Source: Fistularia commersonii (Eukaryota; Chordata; Actinopteri; Syngnathiformes; Fistulariidae). From it: a stretch of 64,000 nt of DNA. Under the pieces are notes generated by a model. The model saw nothing but the letters and a program-made list of their open reading frames with translations, was not told the DNA's origin and did no database searches. Both the position numbers and the translations under genes were made by a program. Of this stretch, positions 12,021 to 23,193 are shown piece by piece. Numbering within the stretch: the first letter of the stretch is position 1; each line of letters begins with the position of its first letter. The DNA is taken from assembly GCA_037954325.1 (NCBI GenBank), contig JBBMNZ010000019.1, positions 14,805,001 to 14,869,000 on the forward strand. The letters are read 5' to 3'.

Positions 12021-12377
12021 CAGTGGTTCTTAACCTGGGTTTGATCAAACCCTAGGGGTTCGGTGAGTCAGTCTCAGGGGTTCGGTGGAGCCTCCGCCGC
12101 AGAGGTCCACCCCTCACTCTAGTCTACAGTTAGTGGGCACAGTCATTGAAAGCGTCCTGCTCTGAGATTCTCAAAGGCAACAGCAGAAAGTTGCAGTAAG
12201 TTGTTTTGAGTTCATGCACTGTGTTGGTTTTGTTATTTGAACAAGGTGATATTAATGCACAATTCATTTCGTGCACCAGTAAAAAAAAATCCTATTTTAT
12301 TTTTTACTTAAGGGTGTGGTGAATGAGCATATGAAACTGGTGGGGTTCGGTGCCTCCAACAAGGTTAAGAACCACTG
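12021..12377. mobile_element. hAT MITE with perfect 8-bp target duplication
   Basis: The termini are CAGTGGTTCTTAACCT and its near-exact reverse complement (AGGTTAAGAACCACTG reads in at the right). CTGTAAGC flanks both sides (12013-12020 and 12378-12385), an exact 8-bp duplication. The 357-bp interior has no coding capacity but shows mirrored GGGGTTCGGTG words near both ends. It is inserted into a minus-strand LINE fragment, so it is younger than that LINE copy. Confidence 0.93.
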
Positions 12378-12385
12378 CTGTAAGC

Positions 12386-12485
12386 TTACTCGTCCTTGAT
12401 GAGGCCCAGGACCATGGGGGTAATTCGAAAACTTATCCAGTCTGGAGTGGCTGGAGCCGCTGTCATTTGTGTACAGGGAGAAAGG
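12386..12485 (-). mobile_element. CR1/L2-type LINE reverse-transcriptase fragment
   Basis: The DNA word CCTTGATGAGGCCCAGGACC, then a GCAAACTT-like word and GTGTACAGGGAG, follow the order found in the minus strand of fish CR1/L2-group LINEs. There they encode the region around the ADD active-site box. Frames are broken. Removing the MITE rejoins this fragment to 11740-12012. Confidence 0.55.
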
Positions 12486-14395
12486 ACACAACCAAAGTTG
12501 CCATGGCAACAGCAGAGAAAAACCACTCTTGGGAGTTTTTTTCTTGTGGACTTTTTTTTTTTCCCCCTCATACTTTGGCAGCAGCCCAGGCTATTGGTTC
12601 CATGCTGGTGTTCTACCCATAGGATTAATATCTTTGTATTTTTTCTGAGCTCCACTTATCAATGAAGCAACAAGATAATGTATGGTTCTGAAAGACAAAT
12701 TCTTTGGATTTTATTCCCGATCAATCAACGGAATTTGAAGCCTATTTGAATTTGAAATTAACGCAGAAGCAGCTATTAATGTCGAAATTGGAAAAATCCC
12801 ATTGTGCAAATCAGGGAGGATTGGTTTCATTTTCGTGCAAACGTTAAAGCCAGATTGAATCCTACCGCTGAGGGAACCTTTTGGTGAATGATTTGAATAC
12901 GAGGGACACTGAGGAGCAGGGATGGCGGCGGTTTCTCTATCCCGCACAAAATCCATGCACATTTACAGCCTTCATCGGTAACACATTAGACATACATCAA
13001 ATGAACGTCTCCTCGGTGTGTTTCTGCCTGAGGAGGTTCATCACTGACAAATGGCCCCCGATCAAGTCATGTGTGACGCAGGTGAGTGGGAGTAAATCTA
13101 CTCCCAGTGCCGTGATGGCTCCTCAAACAGCATGTGTGTGCACGCCTCTGCCAGATGTAGAGTCCTATTAAAAAATCATGTGATGCCGTATCCGTGGCGA
13201 TGCGCTCACCTGGTTTTGCCTGATTGCAGACTGCCTTGGCGGCATGTGTCTACTCAAACATGAACTACCAATAAAGTGGTTGGTGAGTTACGATGGACAC
13301 ACGTAGAGGTTGGTGTTGAGAAACAGGTTGCATGCTCTACATGCGTGTGTGGAACTAACGGAATCTATCTGAAATATTCATTGCAATTTAACCTTGAGTT
13401 ACTGATTAATGGTAACGTCTGATGCATTCATACTGCATTTGCATGAACCCTTACAGGAGCACATGAAGAACCCAAAGAAAACATCAATTCTGAGAAATGA
13501 CAACCATTAATGTCTGCCACAAATTATTCCCAGGGAAATGAAAAGTTAAATCAACATACAATTCAGTAAATGTTTGTACTTCAGTGATTCATGTATAGTC
13601 TTTAAGGGTTTGAGAAAAGAAAAACACGCACATCCGCTGCCCAGTTAGGGATGGGTCCTGGGGAAAAAAAAAGTATCAAAGGTTTGATAAAAATCCACAC
13701 ACCAAGAGAGCTCAAAAATTAAAGAATTTATTTCACATAAAGAAAAATTATAGCATGATATTTCGAGCATCTTCAGATGGTTACAAAAACATTTTATTGT
13801 GGCACCATTTTTAAAAGGAAATGATCATGTGATTCCTTTTTTCCCTTGTTCGATATATATAATTCTCTTTGCAGAAGGGCAACCTGAACTCTATCCTTGT
13901 GAAACGTGAACGGTTTTGGATAAAAACACTGGGAATATTAACCCCACAAGGTTTAAACTAGGATTTTGATATTAGACCATGTCTTTTTGGTTTGACCTTG
14001 CCATGTTCTGCCTGTCTAATTCTTCCCCTGTATGTAGTTTGTATGTATTGCATGCTCAAATCCTTCAATCAAGAATGTTCAGTTGCATCTCTGCATATGT
14101 TGAGAGTATCTGTTTCTTGGGTCTTTTCTCAAAACATGTTGAAAACAAAAAATGTTTCCCCTGAATCTGAGATTTAGGGGAAAAAAAAAAGTTGAAGAAA
14201 CTGTGCTATCATTTGCATTTTCCCAATCATTTCTTTCAGGACCCCCCTGTCACTCTCCAGGAACAGCACCAGAGGCCCATCCCAGTATTTGAGATTTATG
14301 CAAAGAGCAAAACACAACGCAGGTTCTTGTTTTGACTGAAGCTCCCTCACATCATGTCTTTGCAGAAAACTTAATTTACCATATTCTGTACTCCT
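12486..14395. other. Unassigned sequence
   Basis: A T-rich run sits at about 12537-12563. The rest is mixed AT-rich DNA with no motif-bearing frame (longest about 96 codons) and no paired repeat ends. Bases 13640-13760 are A-rich. I see nothing else to report. Confidence 0.45.
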
Positions 14396-14560
14396 GATTG
14401 CAGGGGTCTGGTGTCTATCACAGCTGTCACTGGGCGAGAGGCAGGATTTACCCTTTACTAGAAGCCAAATTTATCACCGGGCCAAAGAGACAAATTCACA
14501 CAACTGGACCGCTTCAGAGTCTCCGGTGGACCTTCAGCATGTGTTTTAACTCACTGCGGT
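14396..14560 (-). repeat. SINE-like fish repeat, short reversed fragment
   Basis: The family words CAGCTGTCACTGGGCGAGAG, then GGCAGGATTTACCC, GGGCCAAAGAGACAAATTCA and a CTTCAGCATG block mark the tail-proximal half. The CATT tail itself is missing. Confidence 0.6.
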
Positions 14561-14564
14561 GACT

Positions 14565-14820
14565 TGAGAAGCCAGATGACACTTGTGCAGAGGCTGGAAG
14601 GCTGCAATTGTTCCTGTCCACAAACCGTCAAATGTCGAAACAATTGGAGACCTTTGGCACTCACAGCGAAACCAACTAAAGTCCGGGAGACACAAGACAT
14701 CCGGAATATCAAGGAGGCAATACCACCACCACTTGACCTGTCCCAATTTGCATACAGGGCAAACAGGTAGACAGAAGATGGCATAGCTATTAAACTCCAC
14801 ACTCTCTCCTACACAACATT
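14565..14820 (+). mobile_element. CR1/L2-type LINE reverse-transcriptase fragment
   Basis: One frame reads PLDLSQFAYRANR, then a stop in place of serine, then TEDGIAIKLHTLS. This is the conserved QFAYR-NRST-DA block that precedes RT motif A in CR1/L2-group LINEs. Upstream, IVPVHKP fits the preceding VPV-K segment, with a frameshift between the two. Only about 250 bp of the element survive. Confidence 0.7.
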
Positions 14821-14837
14821 TAAAATGCAACCTCAGG

Positions 14838-17572
14838 GCAGCATGGGCCAATGCCTCCCTGAGCCGGTCCCAAGCCCGGATAAGTGCAGAGGGTTGCGTC
14901 AGGAAGGGCATCAATTGTAAAACTTTTGCCAAAACCAAACATGCAAGTCAAACATAAAAACCAGATCATACTGGATTGGTAGAGGCCCGGGTTAACAATG
15001 ACCGCTAGTGGTACAGATGACCTACAGGGAACCAATCACAACTGGGCTACTGTAGGTCAAAGAAGGAAGGTGTGTTCGGAAGCTTAGAGAGAAGAGGAAA
15101 GCATGAGTCTGGGACTGACAGTGAGGACTATCATGGGAAAAGGTAGAGAGTTGGTCGACAAGATGCAGAGAAGGAAAGTGGATACACAGTGTGTCCAGGA
15201 GACCAGGTGGAAAGGTAGTAAGGCCAAAAGCTTAGGAAAAGGCTTTTAGTTGCACTATCATGGTACTGACAAGAAGCGAAACGAAGTAAGAGTTATCTCA
15301 AAGGAGGAGTTTATTAAGAATGTTCTGGAGGTGATAAGAATGCCCAATAGACTTGAGTCTGAAACTGGAAATTGAAGGTGTGATACTCAATGTTGTTAGT
15401 GGCTATGCCCCACAGGTGGAATGTGAATCTGAAGAGAAGGAGAAAGGTCTAGAATTAGTTAGATGAAGTGATGCAGAGTATTCCCAGAAATGAGAGAGCG
15501 GTAATTAGTGCAGACTTCAATGGACATGTTGGTGAAGGCAATAGAGGGGATGAAGAAGTGATGGGCAGATTTGGTGTCAGGATAGAAATACTGAGGGACA
15601 GACTGTGGTAGATTTTACAAAAAGGATGGAAATGGCTGAAGCGAACACTTTTCCAGAAAAGACAGGAACATAGAGTAACTTATAAAAGCGGAGGTAAGAG
15701 CATCCAGGTAGACTACATCTTGTATAGACAAGGTAACCTGAAGGAGATAAGTCACTGCAAAGTAGTTGTAGGTGAGAGTGTAGCCAGACAGCATAGGATG
15801 CTGTTTTGTAGGATGACTGGTGACAAAGATCAAGAGGACAAAGGGAGAGCAGAGGTCAAAGTGGTGGAAGCTGAAGAGGAAGGAGTGTTGTATGGTTTTC
15901 AGAGAGGAGTTGAGAAAGGCTCTTGGTGGTCAGGGTGAGCTTCCAGATGATTGGACAACTGCTGCTAGTGTTATCAGGGAGACAGGTGGGCATGTGATCT
16001 GGAAAGAAAGTAGATCAGGTAACTTGGTGGTGGAATGAGTAAGTGCAGGAGTATATACAGAGAAAGCGGTTGGCAAAGGAGAGGTGGGATACTGAGAGGA
16101 CTGAAGAGAACACACAGGAGTACTGGTAGATAAAGGTAGAGATAGAGGTAGCAAAGGCAAAACAAAGGGCATACGATTACTTGTATGCTCGATTGGATAG
16201 TAAGGAGGGTGATAATGATCTATACAGGTTGGCAAAACAGAGAGATAAAGATGGAAAGGATGTACAACAGGTCCGGGTGATTACAGATAGAGGGAAATGT
16301 ATTGACATATGCTAGAAGAGTGGTGAGAAGATGGAAAGAGTACTTTGAAGAGCTGATGAATGTGAAAAATGAAAGTGAGGCAAGGGTAGAAGAGGTAACT
16401 ATTGATGACCACAAAGCAGCAGAGATGAGTAAAAGTGAAGTAAGAAAGGTGTTGAAGAGTGGAAAAGCAGTTGGTCCCGATATACCTGTGGAGGTGTGAA
16501 AGTTTCTAGAAGAGGCAGCGGTAGATTTTCTGACTAGATTATTCAACAGGATCTCAGAGAGGGTTAAGATGCCTGAAGAATGGAGACGAAGTGTGATGGT
16601 GCCTATTTTTAAGAATAAGGGGGGGTATGCAGAATTCCAGCAACTACAGAGAGATGAAGTTGAGGAGCCATACAATGAAGTTATGGGAAAGAGTTGTGGG
16701 AACTAGACTAAGAGCAGAAGTCAGTATTTGTGAACAGTATGGCTTCATGCCTAGAAAGAGTACGACAGATGCAGTATTTGCTTTGAGAATGCTAACAGAG
16801 AAGTACAGGGAAGGCCAGAGGGAGCTCCAGGCTGACAGATGAGGATAGATAGGAATCTCCATGAACCATGATGTTTGCAGATGGCCTCGTGATCTGCAGT
16901 GAGAGCAGAGAACAGGTTGAGGAGAATCTAGAGAGCTACAGGTATGTGCTGGAAAGGAGTGAAAGTTAGTTGCAGCAAGACTGAGTAGGAGTGTGAATGA
17001 GAGGAACTCAGATGGAACGGTGAGTCTATAGGGAGTGGAGATCAAGAAGCTGGAGGATTTCAGGTACTTGGGATCAACATGCCAGAACAACAGAGTGTAC
17101 AAAAGAGGTGAAGAGATGGGTGGAGAAAAGTGTCAGTGGTACTATGTGATAGAAGACTATCAGCCAAAATGAAAGGAAAGGTGTACAAGGCAGTGGTGAG
17201 ACCATTAATGCTGTATAGACTACAAATAGTTCCAATGACAAAAAGACAGGAGGCAGAGATGAAAATGCTGAGGTTCTCTTTGGAGTGACCATGATGGATA
17301 GGATCAGTAATGAGTCTATCAGAGGGGCGGCTCATGTTAGACAATTTAGAGAGAAGGTCAGAGAAGCCAGACAGAGATGATTCGGTCATGTGCAGAGGAG
17401 GGAAAGTGAATATTTTGGTAGACAGATGCTGGAATTGGAGCTGCGAGACAGGAGGTCTTGAGGGAGACCATGGAGAAGATTTATGGACGGAATGAGAGAG
17501 GAGGATACAGAGATTAGGGTCAGATGGAGAAGGTTGATTCACTGGGGCGACCCCTGAAGGGAAAAGCACAAG
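14838..17572 (+). mobile_element. RTE-like LINE, nearly full length, internally deleted
   Basis: An untranslated leader with GGTCCCAAGCCCGGATAA and GGCCCGGGTTAACAA words comes first. The AP-endonuclease follows: VQETRWKGSKA (15190), NGHVGEGNRGDEEVMGRFG (15525), a QVDYIL block (15705). The linker has RRWKEYFEELMN (16330) and GKAVGPD (16460). The RT has NYREMKLRSHTMKLWERV (16640), YGFMPRKSTTDA (16740), then MMFADG (16871-16885). The 3' end is GGGGCGACCCCTGAAGGGAA. RT motif A is missing because about 240 bp, as judged from the third copy at 58.0 kb, are deleted after GQREL (16825). The active-site box is FADG. Many stops and shifts are present. Confidence 0.85.
16302..16842 (+). pseudogene. RT remnant of the RTE-like LINE
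   Basis: Two open pieces carry the region before and in the fingers of the reverse transcriptase. Bases 16302-16499 include RRWKEYFEELMN and KAVGPD. Bases 16627-16842 include SHTMKLWERVVG, CEQYGFMPRKSTTDAVF and EKYREGQREL. A stop (16497) and frame changes separate them. After GQREL the reading jumps directly to sequence equivalent to the end of motif B (RLTDEDR), showing the internal deletion. Confidence 0.8.
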
Positions 17573-18435
17573 ATTTCAATGTGTACATATTATACTGTTG
17601 AATCGTCCTTATGTGTTTTGTCTTAACCAACCTACATAATTCTCTGCTACCAATCCCCTATCTGGCTTCACTGTGGACAGAAAAGTATAGATTCCACTGT
17701 ACAGGGAAAAGTTTCCAGACTGTACACATTGGGGGAAAACAAACAAACAAAAAAAACCTGAACTTTGAAGATAGTTTGCCCACCTACATGCAGCAACCCT
17801 ATACTGAGGACATTTAAAATCCCCTAGACAACACATACAATACATGCAAATCTAAAATAAACAAGATCAAACAAAGGCTCCTCTAATATTTGAATGCCGG
17901 GGAGTTCCCCTTGCTGGGCAAATTGTTAGCTCTGTCATAAAGGTAATGACAAGTAGCAATCAGCAGTATGTAAAACAATGGGGAAATGTTGATGTAATTG
18001 CTTTTTATGTTCTCATTTTGGAGGAAAAAAAAAACAAAGAAAAATAACCTTGTATCTTCCCTGCAGCTAAAAGCATGCAAGATTAAAATGAACCCCCATG
18101 TCTGACAGCTTAGAGTGCACTGACTGAGTAAATCAATATTTTTCCCCCACAGACAAGAACCACCTGCACTTCACCCTATGATGTAAACAGAAGCTCACCC
18201 CAAACAGCCTACATCTACTTTCCTTGGTCAAGGGACACTAAGCAGAAGGCATCCTTTAGAGAACCCAACAACAGTTTCTAAATAGAACGACAAGACAGAC
18301 ATTTCATGATAGACGTCCTGGAAACCAAACTCAGATAAAGGAAGAAATCCCTGATCTGCACACCGGCGAAGCTCCTCCAGCTTGTCCCTGGACTGGCGCT
18401 CATCGCCACACTCTGCAATCATGGACTTCTTCCCA
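17573..18435. other. Unassigned sequence
   Basis: AT-rich DNA with an A run at 18020-18045. Frames are short and without motifs. I see no gene and no repeat with definable ends. Confidence 0.45.
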
Positions 18436-18439
18436 ATAA

Positions 18440-18540
18440 TTCTGTGTATGTTCTGTTTCTTCTGTTTTTTACTTGTGAAGAGTCTTTGAGTGTCATGAAA
18501 AGCGCTATAAAAATCCCATGTATTATTATTATTAAATCAC
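18440..18540 (+). mobile_element. L2-type LINE 3' tail
   Basis: GTCTTTGAGTGTCATGAAAA, then GCGCTATAAAAATCC, then an ATT repeat is the characteristic 3' terminus of fish L2-like elements. The body of the element is not recognisable upstream. Confidence 0.6.
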
Positions 18541-18780
18541 TTCCTGGTTTGGTCATGGAGAAAGTTAACAGGTTTGTCAAGAAGGCACAGATGACTCAAC
18601 ACCACATTGGCAAGGGAAAGATAAATTCTGCTCCCTACAAAAGAAACTAAGCAGGACTCATTCCAACACAAGACAGACATGGAACAGAAAACAATATCAC
18701 CAACAGCGACAACAAGAACTGGGTTAGGAACTTATCCAGCCACCAATTAAACCCCAACTCAAGGTCTTAGCAGAACGGTC
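18541..18780. other. Unassigned spacer
   Basis: A-rich, C-containing sequence before the Rex3 endonuclease fragment. It may belong to the same Rex3 copy but shows no motif. Confidence 0.35.
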
Positions 18781-18978
18781 CCCGCACCCACATCTTCCCA
18801 GAACTTTGTGCAGAGAGCAGAGTGATCGGGAGGAATGCCCCTCCCCGATCTGAACCAGTGTGGCGTTTTGTTATTGAACTTCTGTGCTCATCATGGATTG
18901 TCCATAACAAACACCAGGTTCAGATATAAAGGTGTCCATATGTACACATGGCATTAACACACCTTTGGCCATAGTTGT
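18781..18978 (+). mobile_element. Rex3 endonuclease fragment
   Basis: Translation in the frame of base 18858 gives DLNQCGVLLLNFCAHHGLSI, then TNTRF and KGVHMYTWH, a stop, and HTFG. This is the conserved C-terminal part of the RTE-type AP endonuclease, whose TNT-F and TW motifs line the active site. VIGRN just upstream belongs to the same domain. It stops abruptly at an LTR-like repeat. The second half of a Rex3 copy follows at 19508, so both may come from one interrupted insertion. Confidence 0.75.
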
Positions 18979-18984
18979 TTGTGT

Positions 18985-19461
18985 TAGGGCCACTAGGAAT
19001 GTTCGCTAGAAGCAATGTCTGTTGTGTTCTCCCTGTTCCTCCCTTCTCTGATTCTAGGTGGGCATGTGACGTTGTGGCGGTGAGGCAGACAGGTGGAAGC
19101 AATTGACAATCAGCAAACAAGGTGCAGCTGATTGGCCACACCCATCCTTGCCACGACCGGACCCCATCCCTGCCATTGTGGCTCGCAGAGCCCTGCCACG
19201 ACCGGACCCCATCCTTTGCCACGACCGGACCCAGTCGGCCGGTGTAACCTCTGTCCCCTCCCTCGTTACGACCGGACCAAGTTGGCCGGTGTAACCTCTG
19301 ACCCCGTCTGCAACCCGTCCAGTCTGCCACCCTGCCTGCAACCCGTCCCAGTGAGACCCTGCATCCCGCTCCGCCATTTCAACGCAATAAAAGCGCTTTC
19401 AACCCATCTCTGCTCTGAAGTGTGGTTCCCTGCTCGAGTCCGCCCCAGCGTCTCGTGACAC
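18985..19461 (+). repeat. LTR-like repeat with tandem GACCGGACC modules
   Basis: It ends AATAAAAGCGCTTTCAACC, then GTGTGGTTCCCTGC, CGAGTCCGCCCC and CGTGACA. The AATAAA signal near a CA-ending terminus suits a solo LTR. A possible TG start lies near 18980 or 19066. The middle holds about five repeats around CCACGACCGGACCC. A partial relative lies at 26276-26535. I could not match a target duplication, so a SINE or other repeat remains possible. Confidence 0.45.
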
Positions 19462-19507
19462 TTTGATATACCTTGTGGTAGCATTCTGGTCCAACATCCG
19501 GCACATC

Positions 19508-20312
19508 AGGAGCACTGCTGACCTCAACTCGAGAGGTTGTTGTTTGGTGGCAGGAATACTTACAAGACCTTGTCCACCCCACTGAAACACCTTCCAGTGA
19601 GGTGGCAGAGTCGGGGGACTCTGGAGCAGATACACCTAATTCCGGGACTGAAGTTGCTGAAGCACCCAAAAAGCTCCTCACTAGCGGGGCCCCAGGGGTG
19701 GATGAGGTCCTCCCTGGGCTCCTCAAGGCTTTGAACGTGAGGGGATAGGATTCCTCAGCCTAACTGGTAAGGTCTATTCAACGGCGCTGGAGAAAAGGGT
19801 CCCCTGCGTCGTTGAACTTCAGATCAAGGAGGAGCAGTGTGGTTTTCATCCTGGTCGTGGAACAGCTCACTATTCTATACCCTCAGCAGGATACTTGAGG
19901 GGGCATGAGAGTTTGAACAAAATCGCGGATACAAGCAGCCAAAATGAGTTTTCGCCGCAAGTTGGCTAGACTCCCTTACAGACAGGTGAGAATTTGGGTC
20001 ATCTGGGAAGAGTTCAGAGTAGAGACACTGCTCCTCCGCATAGAAAGGAGTCAGACGAGGTGGCTCGGGCATCTGGTCAGAAGGCCTACTGGACTCCTCC
20101 CAGGGGTGGTATTTAGGGCATGTCCATCTGGGATGAGACCATGGGGAAGACCCAGGACATGCTGGAGAGATCATGTCTCCAGGCTGGCCTGGGAGTGCCT
20201 TTTGTTCCTCCCCAGAAGAACTGGATCATGTGGCAGAGGAGAGGGAGGTCTCACTGTTCCGGCTGCTGCCCCTGCAACCTGACTGAATAAGTGGGGGGGG
20301 TGATGGATGGAT
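19508..20312 (+). mobile_element. Rex3-type LINE, internally deleted
   Basis: The frame gives LLTST, WWQEYLQDLVHPTETPSSE, KKLLTSGAPGVDEV and LLKAL. After a deletion it gives NWXGKVYS-like and EEQCGFHPGR words near 19760-19860. Then it jumps to the C-terminal part (QAAKMSF, LRIERSQTRWLGHLVR at about 20035-20085). The 3' end is again GATGGATGG (20301-20311). The RT palm, including the active site, is deleted. Confidence 0.88.
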
Positions 20313-21495
20313 GGGTACATATATTTAAAAAAAAAAAAAGCAAAATTACACCAGTAAAAATCTTGCTTATTAAATAACATTGGTGGGTCATCATTCAAGG
20401 GCTAAACCCCAAATAAGGACCAATTTATAAAGGGGCTCAGCAAAATACTAAGGAAAAGCTATGGCAAAAAGGAAACACCAAACTGGAATCAAAGTTGCTT
20501 ATTGGTCAGAAGAGACCACAACTACTTCTGAAAACACAAATATTGGAACCATTGTTTGGAAGAATAACTGGCCGCTCTTCATGAAGAAAGCTCACACAAC
20601 TCTGGACTCCAAGGGCTTCTTCAATTTATTGTAATTTAAATAATTGAATATGTTTTTGTACATTTGTCTGAACACTAGTTCACTTTCAATTTTTATGGGC
20701 ACAATTTCAGTATTTTGTTGTGATTTATTTATAAAACAAAAACCTGATTGAAAAGAGTTCAATGACAAAAATGCCCGACATCAGCCCAGCTTTTGTGCAA
20801 ACCTTCACACTTTGTACCTGTCAGAAATGTTTCTCAGTGACAATTTTATGAATACATCAATATATCTAGGTTTTGCAGAAATGTTCAGTGTCAGCATTTA
20901 TTCTGGCAGCTGACTTGAACTGTATTGGATCCTGAATCTATTAGTAACCAATGAAAATTTGATACAACTCTCGCCAGTCGTGTAGGATTTCATCTGAAAA
21001 TGCAAACTACAGTATGAAAATAGTGTTTGGGCAGAGCTGTTGCTCACTTTTCAGTTATGCATTGCAAAAAGGAGCACAATGGAGTGATCGACACTGCAAG
21101 GAAAGAGTAAAGAAAAACATTGCTATTTAGACGGTCATTCTGTACACAGAACAGAAATTATAGTTTTTGCCAAGCATTTGGCTGACTCACGTTCGGATGA
21201 ACTGACAATACGGAACTTTGCCCTTGAGTTTAAAGGTTTTTCTTTGAATATTTCTGAAATATGCCTATTTTATGCCCTTCTGAGCACAATGTGACAAACG
21301 GCTAAACCGGCATGTGGCTCAGGAAGAGTTCGACTTAAAGTTCCAGACTGTTTAATGTGAATCTTTGTCATGTGGACCTTAAAAATACCAGTGCGGCTTG
21401 CGAAGCGAAGACAGTACATGCCTTCAAAAATAGGTATATGGTAATTCCTTGAATTGTAATGCATAGACACGTTGTAAGCATTGGCAAATCAAAGG
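20313..21495. other. Unassigned, AT-rich
   Basis: An A run follows the Rex3 tail (20327-20339). No motif-bearing frames are present. Bases 20430-20600 could be an old repeat, but I cannot name one. Confidence 0.4.
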
Positions 21496-21835
21496 ATCCA
21501 AAATATGAAGGAGATTGTGGTGGATCTCAAGACAAACAAGCCCTGCCTTCAACTACTTTCTTACCCAATCACACTCCAACCCCCCCCCCCCCCCTTACTG
21601 CCCCGCAAACCACACCCTGACCTTCGCCCCCCTTCCCCGCCCAAAACTCCAACTGCTTCCTCCCAAACATGTGTCCTACCCCTGAGTCAAGGAGTGTCCC
21701 TTGCTACTGAGCAGGGGAGGAAAAAGAAGTTAGGAAGATCAAGGCTTGAAGGGCATTTGGTCTGGATGGAATCAGCCCCAGGCTCCTCAGGTCCTGTGCA
21801 GATGAACTCCGTTAGATTGTGGAGCAGGTGTCGAA
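21496..21835 (+). mobile_element. CR1/Rex1-type LINE fragment (proline-rich linker to RT start)
   Basis: A proline-rich frame with an internal C run (21579-21594) is followed by sequence matching the GPDGISPRLLRSCAD block that begins the RT of Rex1/CR1 elements. At 21755-21810 the DNA reads through ATCAGCCCCAGGCTCCTCAG, with frame breaks. The proline-rich linker mirrors that of the large Rex1 copy at 24.8 kb. Confidence 0.55.
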
Positions 21836-22163
21836 ACCAAAATGTTTAGTTTTTGGGTGTGATTTAATTTTTGTCCACTGGGTGGCACATGTTAATTAGC
21901 CATTTATCAGGTATATAGGTAGGAACTGTATGTTGTTGTTTAGGTGTCCTACCTGGAACGGCAAAGGGTTTTGACTGCTAAATGCAAGACACTAAACTTG
22001 CTTGCTTTGATTGGACTTTGCTTGTGGATACTTTACCCGATATGATATATTGAACTTGGGTGCAATAAATGGATTGCCCTCAATTCAACAAGACCGTTTA
22101 TAGGCATTATGCTTTAGATCAAAGTAAGTCGATAGTATAGCAAGTAACTTTCGACATCTAGCG
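21836..22163. other. Unassigned sequence
   Basis: About 330 bp, including a possible polyadenylation-type word (CAATAAATGG at 22063). Nothing else is recognised. Confidence 0.4.
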
Positions 22164-22262
22164 CAGGGGTGCTTACACTTTTTCCAGCATGTGAGCTACT
22201 TATAAAATGATAAAGTCAAAATGATCTACCCACAACAAAAAACGCAAAACATTCTTTAGATG
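22164..22262 (+). mobile_element. hAT-like terminus without partner
   Basis: CAGGGGTGCTTACACTTTTT, then GTGAGCTACTTATAAAATGA and a GATCTACCCAC word, resemble the end of a common fish hAT/Charlie-like element. No reverse-complement terminus occurs before the 28S-derived block at 23085. The element is either truncated or too decayed at its other end. Confidence 0.45.
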
Positions 22263-23084
22263 TACAATGTATGTTGATGTACCTTGCATAACCACATGAG
22301 CCAATACTCCACAACACCAATAATTATGCACATTTTTTGTCACTACCCAAGTTCACTGATAACTTGCACTGAATTGAACCAGCCAGGGATGCTTAGTGCG
22401 GACAGTAGCTGCTTACAGCCAGCCCAATTAACGATGACGCGATTCATCTGGAACAATGCTTCGGTCGTGGCTTTTGCCTCTGAAGAATGTTGTGTGGAAA
22501 CGGGACGGATGTCTGGACAACTGGGATTTCAGTTCCTTCACCTTACGGGGATCACTTCTTGATGGGATGTCGGTATCGTATTTTCCATCAAGAGTCCGAA
22601 AATTCCGCTCCACATTACCCTTCTTTGCCAGTCTAACATCACAATGTCAAACGCACTTCAAAAATGTAATCATGGAGAAAGTCCTCCTCCCATTTCGTGT
22701 AAAAGTAATAGTTTTTTGTCATCTTACTTGGTCCAGCTCTCCCATTTATTTCATACCCTTAAGTTTAAGAGGAAAAAAAACAAGGGCTAAAAATGGGAGG
22801 TAACTTTCTGACTAGCTTGTTAGTTTTGCTGCACAATAGCCTTATAGCACACCCGGAAAGCAATTTAATTGCAGCTGGGGTCTTCATTAAGGCAGATTAA
22901 AAAAATCAGTCCTGCACAAATTCCATCGAAACTTTAAGTCTACTACGAGAGGGAATAGAAGCTCAAACCAGGTGTATTCTAATGTAGCAGATGCATACAG
23001 AGCCCGGGTTTACCCCCCACCTGGGTCTGTCAGACCGCCTTTCCCTTCGGTTGCATTCATGGTTATCACCTAAGATCAGGAGTG
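22263..23084. other. Unassigned, possibly the body of the hAT-like element
   Basis: Frames up to 115 codons (22456-22803) show no recognisable transposase motif. The stretch ends exactly where 28S rRNA similarity starts. Confidence 0.35.
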
Positions 23085-23193
23085 CTGTGGTGGTCAAGCG
23101 TTCATAGCAATGTCACTTTTTGATTCTTCGATGTCGGCTCTATCGATGATTGTGAAGCAGAATTCCCCAAGCATTGGATTGTTCACCCATTAG
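23085..23193 (+). pseudogene. 28S rRNA gene fragment, sense orientation
   Basis: About 109 bp match the highly conserved 3' part of eukaryotic 28S rRNA, including CAAGCGTTCATAGC, TTCGATGTCGGCTCT, ATTGTGAAGCAGAATTC and TTGGATTGTTCACCCA. Most differences are C-to-T or G-to-A at CpG positions, as expected of an old, methylated, non-functional copy. A central patch (ATCGATG) differs more. The similarity begins and ends abruptly, and the start of a Rex1-type LINE follows directly. It is not a working rRNA gene. Confidence 0.85.

Noticed and set aside
20430..20620. Possible Tc1-like transposase remnant
   Set aside because: A few words looked familiar, but no frame gave transposase motifs and no terminal repeat was found.
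23085..23193. Functional rRNA gene
   Set aside because: Only about 109 bp of 28S are present, with many changes and abrupt ends.
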